The translations under genes were made by a program, and so were the position numbers. Below, in pieces: positions 17,048 to 26,009 of a stretch of 64,000 nucleotides of DNA. The stretch's first letter is position 1, and every line of letters begins with the position of its first letter. The stretch is from Anabaena sp051781005. Lineage in GTDB: Bacteria > Cyanobacteriota > Cyanobacteriia > Cyanobacteriales > Nostocaceae. The stretch covers positions 1 through 64,000 of the forward strand of contig NZ_JBPWOA010000028.1 of the NCBI RefSeq assembly GCF_051781005.1, read 5' to 3'. Below the pieces are notes generated by a model. It saw only the letters and a program-made list of their open reading frames with translations, made no database searches and was not told the DNA's origin.

Positions 17048-17769
17048 ATAATAATCTCTGGTAACAATGAGAAATTTAGCTACCCTGTTTATTATTAGTT
17101 GAAACTATTAGTGTTGGTTAATTTCGGTAAATGCAAGTCATAAAGTTTGGGCTGTCAAAATTACAACTAAAGAGTTTTTATAAACAGCCTTTGCACTTTT
17201 ATGTTTTGCTGGATATATTAATGTTGATCTAAAGATATGTTCTCAACATTTAAGTTTTATTAAAAAGTGGGTTGTAAAATTCATTTGTAAATGCTCACTC
17301 CTCAAGTAGTAATAAATTGATTTGAAATTGCCAAATATAGCAAGCATAATAATATCTTGCTGGCGCTGTAGTTATAGATGAAGAATTACATGATCAATGA
17401 ATCAAGATTTTACTGAAGGATAAAACCTAGTTATTCTTGAACACAATCATGCGAAACTATCTAATTTCAGGTTTTTGACCGGAAATTTAGCTTAACTGTT
17501 TTGATTAAAAATAGCATACAGCTTTTGCAGGCTAAAAAATTAACCCGAAGGTACGATTTATTAAATAAATATTGAATACCTTATATAAGCATTTACTTAT
17601 GTATCATCGAAAATTTGCCTGTTTTCTTCGATGTATAATATTTGGTCTATGGAAATCATTATTTATTCCTTTTGCATTGGGGTGAAAAATTTGTTTCGCG
17701 GCTGATATTTTTTCCATTTAGTGCTTTACCCGATATCCTAGAAAGAGTAGTGAGCAAATGGAGAGATAG
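17048..17769. other. Intergenic region between bicA and cydA
   Basis: About 720 bp of AT-rich DNA. It must contain the cydAB promoter, but no convincing -35/-10 pair, riboswitch or ORF was identified. The short open frame starting at 17642 has no family resemblance. Confidence 0.4.
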
Positions 17770-19215
17770 GTGGAATTTTTATCCGATTCCGTCTTATTAT
17801 CACGGATGCAATTTGCACTCACAGCAATATTTCATATGCTTTGGCCTGTGCTAACTACAGGAATGGGCATTTACTTAGTCATAATTGAAGGGGTATGGTT
17901 AAAAACCCGTAATCCAGATTACTACCTCCATGCCCGTTTTTGGTCTAAATTCTACGTTCTCAACTTCGGTATTGGTGTAGCCACTGGTATCCCAATGGAA
18001 TTTCAATTTGGGACGAATTGGGCCCCATTCTCAGAAGCAGTCGGTAACTTTTTTGGCAGCGTGATCGGTTTTGAAGCGTCTTGGGCATTTATGCTCGAAG
18101 CTGCTTTTTTAGGAATTATGCTATTTGGTTGGGAGCGTGTCAATCCTACCATTCACTATCTTTCTACCATTTTAGTGGCTGTGGGTGCTAACCTGTCCAC
18201 TTTGTGGATTTTAACAGCTAATTCTTGGATGCAAACTCCCGCAGGTGGGGAATTAGTCGATGGTAAATTTATTGTTCATGATTACTTTCAGGCTATTTTA
18301 AATCCCTTTATGGTTAACAGTGTGCTCCATATGTTTTTTGCCACATTGGAGACATCATTATTTGTGATTGGGGGAATTAGTGCTTGGTATATTCTCAAAC
18401 AACGTCATCCAGCTTTCTTTTCCCGTTCCTTGAAAATAGCTTTAGCAGCTGCGATCGCAGTCGCTCCACTTCAAATATACATCGGACACCTCAGCGGTGA
18501 ACAAGTTTATCACTATCAACCAACCAAATTAGCAGCAATGGAAGCCCAGTGGGAATCATCCCCAGCGGGAAAACCTGCTGACTGGAGTTTACTGGCTATA
18601 CCCAACGAAAAAGCCCAAAAAAACGACTGGGAAATTACCATTCCCAACGCTTTGGGTTACATTCTCGAATTTAAACAAAATCTTTCAGAACCACTACGGG
18701 GTTTAAAAGAGTGGAAACCAGAAGACCGTCCCCACATGATAGGTTTAATATATTATGCCTTCCGCATCATGATTGGCATTGGCTTCTTTTTCGCTGGACT
18801 GATGTTATTAAGTACCCTGCAATGGTTACGAGGTAAACTTTCAGCCGATAATATTAGTCAACAACGTTGGTTAATGGTGGGTTGGGTATTAGCAGCCCCT
18901 CTAGGATACATCGCTGTGGAATCAGGTTGGATAGTTCGTTGTGTGGGAAGACAACCTTGGGTACTTTATGGACAAATCCGCACAGTAGACGCAGCTTCTC
19001 ATTTACCCGCTAGTAATGTCTTCGTTTCTCTAACCAGCTTTGCCACAGTTTACAGTATTTTATTTATAGCTGCTTTGTATTTTGGTAGTCGCATTATTCG
19101 TAACGGCCCCAATCTTGATTTACCAATTCCCGGTGTAGAAATTACCAAACCCGCAGTAGATACCACACCAGGAGAATTTGTACCAGATGAACGTCCTGTA
19201 GAAGCGCAACAATAA
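17770..19215 (+). CDS. cydA: Cytochrome bd-type quinol oxidase subunit I
   Basis: 481 aa, the haem-binding subunit of the bd-type terminal oxidase that reduces O2 with electrons from quinol. Family landmarks: LLSRMQFALTAIFHMLWPVL with the first haem His, the GRQPW motif (VGRQPWVLYGQIRT), and about nine helices. The periplasmic Q-loop is of the short type, as in cyanide-insensitive oxidases (CioA). The start is GTG at 17770, just before the conserved LLSRMQFA block; no good ribosome-binding site precedes it. cydB follows after 254 bp containing several repeats. In cyanobacteria this oxidase serves alternative respiration in the plasma or thylakoid membrane. Confidence 0.93.
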   Translation: MEFLSDSVLLSRMQFALTAIFHMLWPVLTTGMGIYLVIIEGVWLKTRNPDYYLHARFWSKFYVLNFGIGVATGIPMEFQFGTNWAPFSEAVGNFFGSVIGFEASWAFMLEAAFLGIMLFGWERVNPTIHYLSTILVAVGANLSTLWILTANSWMQTPAGGELVDGKFIVHDYFQAILNPFMVNSVLHMFFATLETSLFVIGGISAWYILKQRHPAFFSRSLKIALAAAIAVAPLQIYIGHLSGEQVYHYQPTKLAAMEAQWESSPAGKPADWSLLAIPNEKAQKNDWEITIPNALGYILEFKQNLSEPLRGLKEWKPEDRPHMIGLIYYAFRIMIGIGFFFAGLMLLSTLQWLRGKLSADNISQQRWLMVGWVLAAPLGYIAVESGWIVRCVGRQPWVLYGQIRTVDAASHLPASNVFVSLTSFATVYSILFIAALYFGSRIIRNGPNLDLPIPGVEITKPAVDTTPGEFVPDERPVEAQQ

Positions 19216-19242
19216 CATTAAGGGATTTCTAAATATTTTAAT

Positions 19243-19272
19243 TGTAGAGATGTTTCATGAAATGTCTCTACA
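19243..19272. repeat. TGTAGAGA...TCTCTACA palindrome
   Basis: A 30-bp near-perfect palindrome (13 of 15 positions pair), the same family as the inner repeat at 17001-17021. Confidence 0.6.
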
Positions 19273-19291
19273 GAATTTACAACATCTGTAG

Positions 19292-19318
19292 GGTGGGTTA
19301 CGCTATCGCTAACCCACC
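19292..19318. repeat. GGTGGGTTA...TAACCCACC palindrome
   Basis: A 9-bp perfect stem around CGCTATCGC. This is a widespread cyanobacterial repeat and may slow transcription between cydA and cydB. Confidence 0.6.
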
Positions 19319-19352
19319 ATGATCCTAAATTTACGACGCGTTACTTTCGTCC

Positions 19353-19433
19353 TAATAGGATGTTTTAAAAGTGGTGACTGATGTATTAAAAACCTTAGAT
19401 CCTCCTAAATCCTCCTTAAAAAGAAGGACTTTA
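19353..19433. repeat. Partial MITE copy (AGGATGTTTTAAAAGTGG family)
   Basis: Matches the left ~70 bp of the element at 8447 (AGGATGTTTTAAAAGTGG, then tgatgtattaaaaaccttag and atcctcc repeats). No right inverted end is found before cydB, so it is a truncated copy. Confidence 0.5.
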
Positions 19434-19469
19434 AGTAAGTAAACTTGCATATTCAAATTACATCAACTT

Positions 19470-20483
19470 ATGGAAACACTACAATATTTTCTTCCCCAAG
19501 TTTGGTTTGTAATCTTAGGTTTATTTCTCTTTCTCTACGTCATGTTAGATGGATTTGATTTAGGAGTGGGCATATTATCTCTCACATCTTCTGATGAAGA
19601 ACGTCGGGGATTGTTGATGACCAGTTTAAGTAATATCTGGGATGCCAATGAAACTTGGCTAGTCCTCATGGCTGGAGGTCTGTTTGGTGCATTTCCCCTT
19701 GCTTACGGCACAATATTAAATGCCTTATATATCCCTATTTTGGTAATGATATTTGGTTTTATCTTTCGGGGTGTAGCCTTTGAGTTTCGGGAATTATCTC
19801 GACGTAAGTTATTTTGGAATTTAGCTTTTGGCGCAGGTAGCTTCGGTGCTGCACTTGGACAAGGTTTTGCGTTAGGTGCAGTTTTGCAAGGTATTAATGT
19901 CGATCAAAAAGGGCATTTTATTGGTAGCACCTGGGACTGGTTAAGTCTACCATCTGTATTGGTGGCTTTAACCTTAATTCAAGGCTATGTTTTGATTGGT
20001 TCAACATATCTTATTTGGAAAACCACAGGAGAATTACAAGAGACTCACTATAAAACTGCAAAACTAGCTGCTTGGACAACTTTAATCGGTGCGGTTTTGA
20101 TTACAATCACCACACCTTTAATTTATGAAGGTGCGAGAATGCGGTTATTTCAACAGCCATTAGTTTATATTTTTGCAGTTATTCCCATTTTAGGAATCTG
20201 GTTAATTTGGCAGCTTTTACAAAGTTTAAATCGCCAGGAAGAACGCGCACCTTTTGTTTGGACAATTTTGTTATTTGTTTTGACATTTTTGGGTTTGGGT
20301 TTGATTGTTTTTCCCTACATTATTCCCAGACAGATTACAATCTATGAAGCTGCTGCTGATCCCAGTTCGCTGGTAATCATGATTATTTTTATCGGTTTCC
20401 TGATTCCGGTAATGTTGTTTTACAATCTGTATCAGTACATTGTCTTCCGGGGTAAGGTGACTGGTGGAGAGTATGGAGAATAG
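19470..20483 (+). CDS. cydB: Cytochrome bd-type quinol oxidase subunit II
   Basis: 337 aa, the second structural subunit of the bd oxidase, with about eight helices. The N-terminal WFVILGLFLFLYVMLDGFDL and GVGIL block is diagnostic, as are NIWDANETWLVLMAGGLFGAF and FRGVAFEFRE. It pairs with cydA 254 bp upstream. No CydX/CydY-like small subunit was recognised after it. Confidence 0.94.
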   Translation: METLQYFLPQVWFVILGLFLFLYVMLDGFDLGVGILSLTSSDEERRGLLMTSLSNIWDANETWLVLMAGGLFGAFPLAYGTILNALYIPILVMIFGFIFRGVAFEFRELSRRKLFWNLAFGAGSFGAALGQGFALGAVLQGINVDQKGHFIGSTWDWLSLPSVLVALTLIQGYVLIGSTYLIWKTTGELQETHYKTAKLAAWTTLIGAVLITITTPLIYEGARMRLFQQPLVYIFAVIPILGIWLIWQLLQSLNRQEERAPFVWTILLFVLTFLGLGLIVFPYIIPRQITIYEAAADPSSLVIMIIFIGFLIPVMLFYNLYQYIVFRGKVTGGEYGE

Positions 20484-20748
20484 TTGACAACCAGCCTTTT
20501 AGCGCGGCTGGGTAGGTGTAAAAAATCAAGAAACTGAAAAAATGTCTGTATCTCTTGATAGGCTTAGTTTTGCGGCTATTCATGTTAGTCAACCATCCGC
20601 GCACTTTACCCAGACAGGGTTTCAGCGATTTTCATTCTTGACACAATTTCTGAAATGGACTATGATGAGAGCGATTCCTGCGGAGCGCTTCGCTATCGCG
20701 CAACCGTACCTTGAAAACCAAATACAGACAGGCTTCCAGGATGCCGCT
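20484..20748 (+). promoter_or_regulatory. Probable CRISPR leader region
   Basis: The 265 bp between cydB and the first repeat should contain the leader, because the repeats end in ATTGAAAC, the usual 5' handle of cyanobacterial crRNAs, so transcription runs to the right. An apparent short ORF starting at 20542 runs into the first repeat and is not credible as a gene. Confidence 0.35.
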
Positions 20749-21080
20749 ATTGCAATTTTCATTAATCCCTATTAGGGATTGAAACTGCTCGATTCCTGCT
20801 CTCACTCAAATAATTAAAATTGCAATTTTCATTAATCCCTATTAGGGATTGAAACGTCTCTATCAGCCCATTCTTTGAAAGATACCCACCTTTTATTACA
20901 ATTTTCATTAATCCCTATTAGGGATTGAAACCTTTATTTATCTGTGTCATTACATGGAATCTATCTGCGACATTGCAATTTTCATTAATCCCTATTAGGG
21001 ATTGAAACATTATGTTGAGCTATCCATACCCTACACATACGATATTGCAATTTTCATTAATCCCTATTAGGGATTGAAAC
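20749..21080 (+). CRISPR. CRISPR array, five 37-bp repeats, four spacers
   Basis: Repeats at 20749-20785, 20819-20855, 20895-20931, 20972-21008 and 21044-21080. Each starts ATTGCAATTTTC, has the stem AATCCCTATTAGGGATT in the middle and ends GAAAC. Repeat 3 has one change (ATTACAA for ATTGCAA). Spacers are 33, 39, 40 and 35 bp. The ATTGAAAC 3' end fits the handle of type I-D and type III cyanobacterial systems. No cas gene occurs in the window, so processing must rely on proteins encoded elsewhere or the array is a relic. About 40 bp of spacer-like sequence follows the last repeat before repeat/IS DNA begins. Confidence 0.95.
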
Positions 21081-21146
21081 TCTCACATTTACTAATGATT
21101 TAGAAAACAAAGTGATTCTGATACTAAATTGATATGAAGTTGCATA

Positions 21147-21683
21147 TAGGACTAATATTTGATTTTTGAAAAAGCTTCGTACATCTGAAGCGTGGGAAAA
21201 TCAAAAGTAGTGTGTCGGATAAACCATTCAAACATCCATTTTAAATGAGAAAATGTTGGTATCAACGCACAACAACGTCGAACCCATGTTTTAGCTTGTA
21301 ACCAAATATCCTCAATGGGATTTTGTATCGGACAATTAGGAGCAAAACGAACGCATTGTATTTTCCATTGATTTTAGTTTTAACCCATCAATTCCATTTT
21401 CCTCGTAGACTTGTTTCCAACCTGTTATTGAACCTAGTGACACGCCTAGAATTGTTTGAATTTCCTCATATAAGTAACCTTGATAAACCAGTTTGATTGC
21501 TAATCCTTTCCTCACCTCACGGGAAGAGAGCATTTTGAGCTATAAACTCCTGTAGTTCGGCGATGACTTCACCCACTACTGGCATCCCCTGTTCTAAATC
21601 CTGCTTTATCATTGTTTTCCTTTAGACTTGCACACCTCTCCGTATTATCTCTTAGTTTTTTCACAAATCAAATATTATTCCTA
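21147..21683 (-). mobile_element. Internally deleted IS630-family element
   Basis: Terminal inverted repeats TAGGACTAATATTTGATTT (left) and TAGGAATAATATTTGATTT (right, reverse complement) are flanked by TA on both sides, the IS630 target duplication. The 537-bp body is about half of a full element and carries only the two ends of the transposase. It may still be mobilised by an intact relative. Just left of it (21121-21146) the sequence resembles the terminal repeat of the element at 30849, suggesting insertion into an older repeat. Confidence 0.8.
21152..21612 (-). pseudogene. IS630 transposase remnant
   Basis: The N-terminal piece reads MIKQDLEQGMPVVGEVIAE, then shifts frame to SSREVRKGLAIKLVYQG and LYEEIQTILGVSLGSITGWK, a helix-turn-helix. 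It then jumps directly, again out of frame, to the C-terminal piece WKIQCVRFAPNCPIQNPIED, IWLQAKTWVRR, FSHLKWMFEWFIRHTTFDF. PNCPxQNPIE carries the last acidic residue of the DDE triad. The first two catalytic Asp residues and about 200 residues between the pieces are deleted. The stop lies inside the left inverted repeat. Confidence 0.85.
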
Positions 21684-21928
21684 TATCAGAAACTTACATG
21701 AGGAATAGTAAAGATGGGCGTTATTATCCCTCTTTCGTAACTTTCGACAACGCAATACTTTTCCTAAAGACATAGGTTGTCATCTTTTTAATATTCTTTA
21801 GGAAGAGATAAAAATTTTCAAAAACTACATCCATTGACCGATATTTAAATCTAGTTATTTTTTACTATTTAGGAATACCTTGTGAATCAATATATTTTTT
21901 AATTCTTCCTTAGGGATGCAAAAAGTAT
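21684..21928. other. Intergenic leader before the protease cluster
   Basis: AT-rich 245 bp that should contain the promoter for the cluster starting at 21929. No clear promoter consensus is apparent. Confidence 0.3.
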
Positions 21929-22261
21929 ATGGATAAAAAATTAATATATATTTTTCTTGCCATAGTATTAGCAAGTTTACCATTATTTACCTTAAGTCAG
22001 AATAAACAAACTTTATTTTTGTCAAGCTCTTTATCGATTAGCCGAACTATCGAACAGATAAAAGAGCGATATGAATCTGATTTATTGAATATTGATGGTG
22101 TGGTAGGTCTGGGAATTAGCGAATGTGACAATAAGCCTTGCATAAAGGTGTATTTGGAAAATGAATCTCCAAATTTGAAACAGCAAATACCAGAGCAGTT
22201 GGACGGATTCAAAGTTGATGCACAAGTAACGGGAGCTATTCAAACACAGCCTCAGCAATAA
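21929..22261 (+). CDS. Exported small protein with Nal1-protease N-domain
   Basis: 110 aa. Residues 1-23 (KKLIYIFLAIVLASLPLFTLS) form a signal peptide or membrane anchor. After a short linker comes the motif NIDGVVGLGISECDNKPCIK followed by VYLENESPNL and a GFKVDAQVTG strand. The same pattern (N-x-x-G-hydrophobic-G, a charged turn, a strand, then K/E-x-P) occurs in the next protein and at the N-terminus of the protease two genes down. Function unknown. By analogy with free-standing pro-domains it could be an inhibitor or chaperone of the protease on the outer side of the membrane; this is inference. It is 33 bp before the next gene. Confidence 0.65.
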   Translation: MDKKLIYIFLAIVLASLPLFTLSQNKQTLFLSSSLSISRTIEQIKERYESDLLNIDGVVGLGISECDNKPCIKVYLENESPNLKQQIPEQLDGFKVDAQVTGAIQTQPQQ

Positions 22262-22294
22262 CAAGTATTTTGTCTCTGTAAATGGGAGATGGCG

Positions 22295-22522
22295 ATGAAC
22301 AAAGTTAATACCGTCAAACAGGATTATGAAGAACAACTGATGAGGCTACCCAATGTTATAGGTGTTGCCATTGGCGAGAAGGGTGGGAAGACGGTGATTA
22401 AGGTTTTTGTAACCCATAAAGTTCCAGAGTCCGACTTGCAGCCCCAGGAAGTTGTCCCGAAGTCTATAGAAGGATGTGCAACCGATGTTGATGAAATCGG
22501 CACTGTAACAGCACAAATCTAA
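22295..22522 (+). CDS. Small protein, stand-alone Nal1-protease N-domain
   Basis: 75 aa without signal peptide, consisting almost only of the shared domain: LPNVIGVAIGEKGGKTVIKV, then FVTHKVPESDLQP, EVVPKSIEG and TDVDEIGTV. It matches the protease N-terminus residue by residue over about 55 positions (NVVGLGVGVK, LVTHKMPRDEL, DLVPSRL, TDVLEIG). The GGGAG at 22284-22288 is directly against the ATG at 22289 but six bases before the ATG at 22295, so the second ATG is chosen. It lies 36 bp before the protease gene, so co-transcription is likely. A role as cytoplasmic inhibitor or sensor subunit is inference. Confidence 0.7.
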   Translation: MNKVNTVKQDYEEQLMRLPNVIGVAIGEKGGKTVIKVFVTHKVPESDLQPQEVVPKSIEGCATDVDEIGTVTAQI

Positions 22523-22558
22523 GCAATCATAAGCAATCAATTTAACAGGAGATTTGAT

Positions 22559-23707
22559 ATGAAATTAGATGAAAACAAGATGATACTGTCTCAACAGTAC
22601 GCAGCAGAATTACAAACAGCTCACAGAGCCGCCGTAGAAGATTTTATGAATCCACAACAGCTACGCCCCAACGTTGTTGGTTTGGGAGTGGGTGTAAAGT
22701 GGCGGAATGGACAACCTACGGGTGAACCCGCGTTGTTGACATTAGTAACTCACAAGATGCCAAGAGATGAGTTGAGTAGGGCTGATCTTGTACCATCGAG
22801 ATTGGCAGATATGCAAACTGATGTTTTAGAAATAGGTTATCCTTTTGCGGGAGTGGGAGAGTTACGCCAAAAACCCACACAGGTAAGAACTGAGCTAATA
22901 CAACCCTCTAATGGTGCAACTGGAACTTACCGCGTTACTGAAAGGATGGAGATACCAGAGTCGGCAGTTGAGTTGCTTGCTAAACGCGCCCGTCCAGCTG
23001 AAGGAGGCTATAGCGTTGGACATTACAAGATTACCGCAGGTACTATTGCTACTTGCGTATACGACATTTTACCAGAAGGTTCTACTAACCCGCCTGTGCA
23101 TGGCAAAGGTATTCCGTCCCGCTACTATATTCTCAGCAATAATCACGTCTTGGCTAACAGCAACGATGCTGCTGTAGGTGATCCTATATTGCAACCGGGC
23201 CCCTTTGATGGGGGAAATGTTTCCACAGATATCATCGCCCGTCTGAACCGATTTGTACCCATTGACTTTGAACCAACAATTCCTAGAGAACAGCACCGCA
23301 ACCTTGTAGATGCAGCGATCGCAGAAGCACCATTTTATGATATTGATCGGGAAATATACTGGTTGGGTTATGTGCGAGGCTGGAGGCGCAAGCAGGATAT
23401 AACTGTGGGAATGCCTGTGTATAAAACTGGACGCACTACCAACTTTACGAGCGGCAGAATTACAGCGGTTAGTGCTACTGTCGATGTGGGCTATGGTAAC
23501 GGTAAGGTAGCCCGTTTCAAAGATCAAATTATTACTACTAGCATTTCCGCTGGTGGTGATTCTGGTTCATTGGTGGCGACTTTGGTGAATAACACCCCGG
23601 CTGCGGTAGGGTTGCTATTTGCTGGCTCATCAGTGGCAACTATTGTCAATCAAATCGAAAATGTGCGATCGCTCCTACGGATAGAGGTTGCAGAACAAAT
23701 CCTCTAA
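22559..23707 (+). CDS. Trypsin-like serine protease, Nal1-type
   Basis: 382 aa with no signal peptide, so probably cytoplasmic. Residues about 35-100 form the N-domain shared with the two upstream small proteins. The chymotrypsin-fold domain follows: His in YILSNNHVLAN, Asp in LVDAAIAEA and Ser in ISAGGDSGSLVA make a complete catalytic triad, with VYKTGRTTNFTSGRI between them. This arrangement resembles the bacterial relatives of plant NAL1 proteases. AGGAG seven bases upstream supports the start. Proteases of this kind occur as effectors beside STAND NTPases in multicellular bacteria; the STAND gene lies 2.3 kb downstream on the same strand. Substrate unknown. Confidence 0.8.
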   Translation: MKLDENKMILSQQYAAELQTAHRAAVEDFMNPQQLRPNVVGLGVGVKWRNGQPTGEPALLTLVTHKMPRDELSRADLVPSRLADMQTDVLEIGYPFAGVGELRQKPTQVRTELIQPSNGATGTYRVTERMEIPESAVELLAKRARPAEGGYSVGHYKITAGTIATCVYDILPEGSTNPPVHGKGIPSRYYILSNNHVLANSNDAAVGDPILQPGPFDGGNVSTDIIARLNRFVPIDFEPTIPREQHRNLVDAAIAEAPFYDIDREIYWLGYVRGWRRKQDITVGMPVYKTGRTTNFTSGRITAVSATVDVGYGNGKVARFKDQIITTSISAGGDSGSLVATLVNNTPAAVGLLFAGSSVATIVNQIENVRSLLRIEVAEQIL

Positions 23708-23740
23708 TAACGTAAGTTACTAATTGTTAATTCAAGGACT

Positions 23741-23792
23741 GGTAATGGGTAATAGGGGAAATTTTCTTCTCAATTCCCAATTCCCCATTACC
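23741..23792. repeat. GGTAATGGG...CCCCATTACC hairpin repeat
   Basis: GGTAATGGG and GGGGAA pair with TTCCCC and CCATTACC around a pyrimidine-rich loop. It lies between the protease and phosphoesterase genes and could attenuate transcription between them. Confidence 0.5.
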
Positions 23793-23811
23793 CTTCTGGG
23801 GAGAAATTAAA

Positions 23812-25980
23812 ATGGCAGGAATAACCTGGCTTCATCTTTCAGATTGGCATCAGAAAGGGAAAGAATTTGACAGGAAAGTTGTACGTGATGCCTTAATTAG
23901 AGATATTGAGGAGCGAGAGAAAATCAGCCCAGACTTAGCAAAAATTGATTTCATCATCTTTAGCGGTGATGTGACTTATTCTGGCAAGAAGGAAGAATAT
24001 GCAGCAGCACAAGAAAATTTATTCGAGCCTGTGCTTCAAGCAACCAGGTTAACTACCGAGCAGTTGTTTATTGTACCAGGCAACCACGACCTTGATCGCA
24101 GTGCCTTTGAATTGCTACCAGATTCTATCCTTAAGCCTTTTAATTCTGATGTTCAGGTCAAAGATTGGCTGACGGACAACAGAAAACGCGATCGCCTGCG
24201 AGAACCATTTGAAGCCTATAGGGAATTTGTTACTCAATACACACATCAGACTCAACCTGACTACAACAGTATCCGTAGGCTATCGATCAATGGAAAGCGA
24301 GTTGCTTTACTCGGTCTGAATTCAGCTTTAATGGCTGGGCGCAATAGAAATGAAAAAGGAGAAGTAGATGATTATGGAAAACTAATTGTCGGAGAACCCC
24401 AATTGTATGATGCCCTCAATCAAATAACTAGTTATGAGGTGCGGATTGCGGTACTGCATCATCCATTAGGATGGCTAGCTGAATTTGAACGCGATCTAAT
24501 TACACAAAGACTCCAAGACAATGATGGGTGTCATTTTCTTCTTTGTGGCCATCAGCATAGATCTGAAGTTTATCAAGTGGCTGGAACAACAGGAAAATGT
24601 GTAATTATTCCAGCTGGTTCCAGCTACGACCACCGTGACTATCGCAACGGTTACAATTTTGTACACCTTAATTTTGAAACTAGGAAAGGAACCGTATATC
24701 TGCGTCGTTGGAGTGATCAAAAAAACCGATGGTTCAAAGATATAGAATCTGCTGATGAGAATGGGTATGTCAAGTTTAAGCTTCCGCAAAAAGGGATTGC
24801 ACCCTCACCTCTAACTGGAAAACCTGAGCCATGTAAATCACCAGCAGCAAAAGTAGAACTTGAAGCCCACTTCAAACAGCTAATTCCCAAAATCAAAAAT
24901 GGCTTAGTAATTCCTTTTTTAGGTGCAGATATTAACTTATGCGATCGCCTGTATAATGCGAATCTCATACCCGGAGCATGGGACTGGAACCCTCAAGGAG
25001 ACTATCCACCTACTAGCGTTGAACTTGCTGCGTACTTAGACCAGAGCCATGAATACTTAAAGACAGTTCGTTGTCCGTTATGCGATGCAGAGACTTTGCC
25101 TCCTGGATGCCCAATCCTGACACAATTTGTGACTAAACTAGATCTTCAGCATGTGTCGCAATACTTAAATCTTCAAGGTGAAAGGATAATTAATCAGGCA
25201 ATCATAGAAATTGCTAAACATAAATACAAACCCAACCGATTGCATCGGTTTCTAGCTGCACTCCCGCGTCTCATGGATGAGATGGGCTATTCTGCTCGAA
25301 TTAGGGGTGGAAGAGCAAGTGACGCTACTCGTTACCAACTAATAGTGACAACCAATTTTGACAGCACCCTGGAACAAGCATTTGTGGATGCTAAACAGCC
25401 ATTCGATTTAGTATCCTATACCGCAGTTGGTGAAGATGACGACAGCCAACTCATCAAACAGTTTGTCCATCAAAAGTTTGAACATGAAATTGAGGGAGAT
25501 CAGGAGTCACCAGTAGTTCCTGGTGAGATAAAACCGATACCGCCAGGAAACGCCAACGACTATTCGGACTTTTCGCTCAATGAGTTTCCAGTCATCTTAA
25601 AACTCTATGGACCTGTTGATTGGCCAGAACATCCAACCAGAAGCTTTGCCATCACAGAAGATCATTTTATTGACTATTTGGCTTATACCGATAGCAATCC
25701 TCAGCAAATTCTTCCCGCATCTCTGCTAGACAAACTCAGGAATGACCATATTTGGTTTTTAGGATATAGCCTACGCTATTGGCATCAGCGTGTCATTTTA
25801 CACCGTATGTTGCCAAAGACAGGAAACAGGAAAACACAACTATGGTGGGCAGTTCATCCAAAACCTCATGCTTTAGATAAGTCCTTTCTTTGGGAAGTTA
25901 ACGGTGTAAAACTCATCAGTGAAACGTCTTTAGAAAATTATGTTGATCAATTGAATGAACGACTAAAAGAACGGTGGTAA
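23812..25980 (+). CDS. Metallophosphoesterase-SIR2 fusion protein
   Basis: 722 aa. The N-terminal calcineurin-like phosphoesterase (1-300) has every metal ligand: D11 and H13 (SDWH), D53 (SGDVT), N91-H92 (PGNHD), H216/H217 (LHHP), and H247/H249 (CGHQH). After a linker, a SIR2-like domain (360-700) has GLVIPFLGADI, TTNFD (513-517) and FLGYSLRYWHQRVIL (from 649). The usual KLHG catalytic His is Tyr599 (KLYGPVD). A CPLC...C cluster (421-433) may bind zinc. SIR2 domains in defence proteins hydrolyse NAD+; phosphoesterases cut nucleotides or nucleic acid. GGGGAG supports the start. It is 29 bp before the STAND gene, so the two are probably co-expressed. Confidence 0.85.
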   Translation: MAGITWLHLSDWHQKGKEFDRKVVRDALIRDIEEREKISPDLAKIDFIIFSGDVTYSGKKEEYAAAQENLFEPVLQATRLTTEQLFIVPGNHDLDRSAFELLPDSILKPFNSDVQVKDWLTDNRKRDRLREPFEAYREFVTQYTHQTQPDYNSIRRLSINGKRVALLGLNSALMAGRNRNEKGEVDDYGKLIVGEPQLYDALNQITSYEVRIAVLHHPLGWLAEFERDLITQRLQDNDGCHFLLCGHQHRSEVYQVAGTTGKCVIIPAGSSYDHRDYRNGYNFVHLNFETRKGTVYLRRWSDQKNRWFKDIESADENGYVKFKLPQKGIAPSPLTGKPEPCKSPAAKVELEAHFKQLIPKIKNGLVIPFLGADINLCDRLYNANLIPGAWDWNPQGDYPPTSVELAAYLDQSHEYLKTVRCPLCDAETLPPGCPILTQFVTKLDLQHVSQYLNLQGERIINQAIIEIAKHKYKPNRLHRFLAALPRLMDEMGYSARIRGGRASDATRYQLIVTTNFDSTLEQAFVDAKQPFDLVSYTAVGEDDDSQLIKQFVHQKFEHEIEGDQESPVVPGEIKPIPPGNANDYSDFSLNEFPVILKLYGPVDWPEHPTRSFAITEDHFIDYLAYTDSNPQQILPASLLDKLRNDHIWFLGYSLRYWHQRVILHRMLPKTGNRKTQLWWAVHPKPHALDKSFLWEVNGVKLISETSLENYVDQLNERLKERW

Positions 25981-26009
25981 AAATCACAATTTTAAAATAA
26001 AAGGAAGTC

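Noticed and set aside
16841..17098. Opposing short frames in the bicA-cydA gap
   Set aside because: Both are products of the nested inverted repeat, which is open on both strands.
20542..20775. 77-aa open frame before and into the CRISPR array
   Set aside because: It ends inside the first repeat, and the sequence is better explained as the array leader.
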